Below the pieces are notes generated by a model. That model was not told the origin of the DNA. It made no database searches and saw only the letters and a list, made by a program, of their open reading frames with translations. From an uncultured Clostridia bacterium (GTDB taxonomy: Bacteria; Bacillota_A; Clostridia; Christensenellales; CAG-138), in NCBI GenBank assembly GCA_937877295.1, contig CALFIV010000167.1, positions 1-6,257 of the forward strand: 6,257 bases of DNA. The letters run 5' to 3'. A program made the translations under genes and the position numbers. Shown here one piece after another: positions 5,999 through 6,257 of this stretch (its first letter is position 1; each line of letters begins with the position of its first letter).

Positions 5999-6044
5999 GG
6001 GATGGGGGATGAGGGATGAGGGCGTTCCCCGTTCCCCATTCCCC
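5985..6044 (+). repeat. G-rich tandem repeat followed by C-rich tract
   Basis: Units of GGGATGAG or GGGATGGG occur at 5985-5992, 5999-6006, 6006-6013 and 6013-6020. Three CCCC runs follow at 6027-6030, 6034-6037 and 6041-6044. Four G-runs at 5999-6001, 6004-6008, 6013-6015 and 6020-6022, with loops of 2, 4 and 4 bases, meet the usual quadruplex pattern on the plus strand. The G-rich and C-rich halves could also fold together into an imperfect hairpin just before the next ribosome binding site. It fills most of the gap between the two small genes. Confidence 0.7.
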
Positions 6045-6067
6045 TGTCCGACTGAAAGGAGGACATC

Positions 6068-6257
6068 ATGACCGATATAATCGAACTTGCACACGGCGTA
6101 GCCGAGAAGATCGGCGACGCCGAGGTCGAGCTCGCGCCCGAGTATTCGCTCAAGGACGTGAAGGAGCGAACGCGCATCGTCGTCGTCCCCGTCGGCATCA
6201 GGCACAGGATGCTGGCGCGCGGCTTCAGGGAGGACCTTCTCACAATACATGTGGGCA
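6068..6257 (+). CDS. Probable phage structural (neck/tail-completion-like) protein, N-terminal part
   Basis: The frame is open to the end of the window, giving 63 codons beginning MTDIIELAHGVAEKIGD and continuing through YSLKDVKERTRIVVVPVGIR to LLTIHVG. A near-perfect ribosome binding site, AAAGGAGG (6055-6062), lies 5 bases before the ATG. A short N-terminal helix, then a strand with VVVPVG and a further strand, resembles the start of small phage tail-terminator or neck proteins, but this is a judgement of style, not a recognised family. Codon use (AGG, CTC, GTC) matches the preceding small gene and the third segment of the mosaic ORF, so these probably come from one source. Confidence 0.55.
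   Translation, partial: MTDIIELAHGVAEKIGDAEVELAPEYSLKDVKERTRIVVVPVGIRHRMLARGFREDLLTIHVG

Noticed and set aside
5981..6022. GGGATGAG repeats as a CRISPR array
   Set aside because: Units are about 8 bases with no spacers of constant length and no cas genes nearby; it is a simple tandem repeat.
5228..6250. Long minus-strand open frame (340 codons) across the right end
   Set aside because: It runs against three plus-strand genes with good ribosome binding sites and shows no domain; the frame is open because of base composition.

Overview
The first ~4.78 kb looks like chromosome of a moderately high-GC, gut-type Firmicute (Clostridia, possibly Oscillospiraceae or Christensenellales). The evidence is the visible N-terminus of a clostridial-type class II fructose-bisphosphate aldolase, strong AGGAGG-like ribosome binding sites, consensus sigma-A-type promoters, and CTG/CCG-preferring codon use. 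The taxonomic placement is inference from sequence style, not a search result.

Layout: (1) 1-112, minus strand, 5' end of an fba-like aldolase gene. (2) 113-222, a compact divergent promoter region in which one palindromic TTGCAA hexamer can serve as the -35 element for both directions. (3) 223-1170, a GtrB/DPM1-like membrane glycosyltransferase, followed by a hairpin. (4) 1209-2170, a promoter and an MscS-family mechanosensitive channel. (5) 2167-3852, a single-pass membrane-anchored surface protein that overlaps the channel gene by ATGA. (6) 3894-~4780, a paralogue of that anchored protein, similar from the cytoplasmic tail through the membrane segment, Pro/Thr stalk and first ectodomain. 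The channel and the two anchored proteins look like one transcription unit.

The second anchored protein does not finish like its paralogue. At about 4780, in the middle of an InlB-like repeat, the 605-codon ORF passes in frame into a fragment of an alpha/beta-hydrolase (carboxylesterase-like, nucleophile motif GCSAG). At about 5250, just past the nucleophile elbow, it passes in frame again into an unrelated C-terminal segment with different codon choice (CTC leucine, AGG arginine). Two more co-directional small genes follow (5729-5998 and 6068-end), with the tight packing and unknown-protein style of a phage structural operon. The simplest reading is a join of three unrelated DNA sources, either an assembly chimera or a real recombination/prophage event. 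This decides whether the right-hand 1.5 kb belongs to the same organism.

The most interesting biology in the part that looks intact is the pair of tandem, apparently unnamed, membrane-anchored surface proteins coupled to an MscS channel, and the shared-hexamer divergent promoter. No RNA genes, CRISPR array, insertion sequence or integrase were seen.
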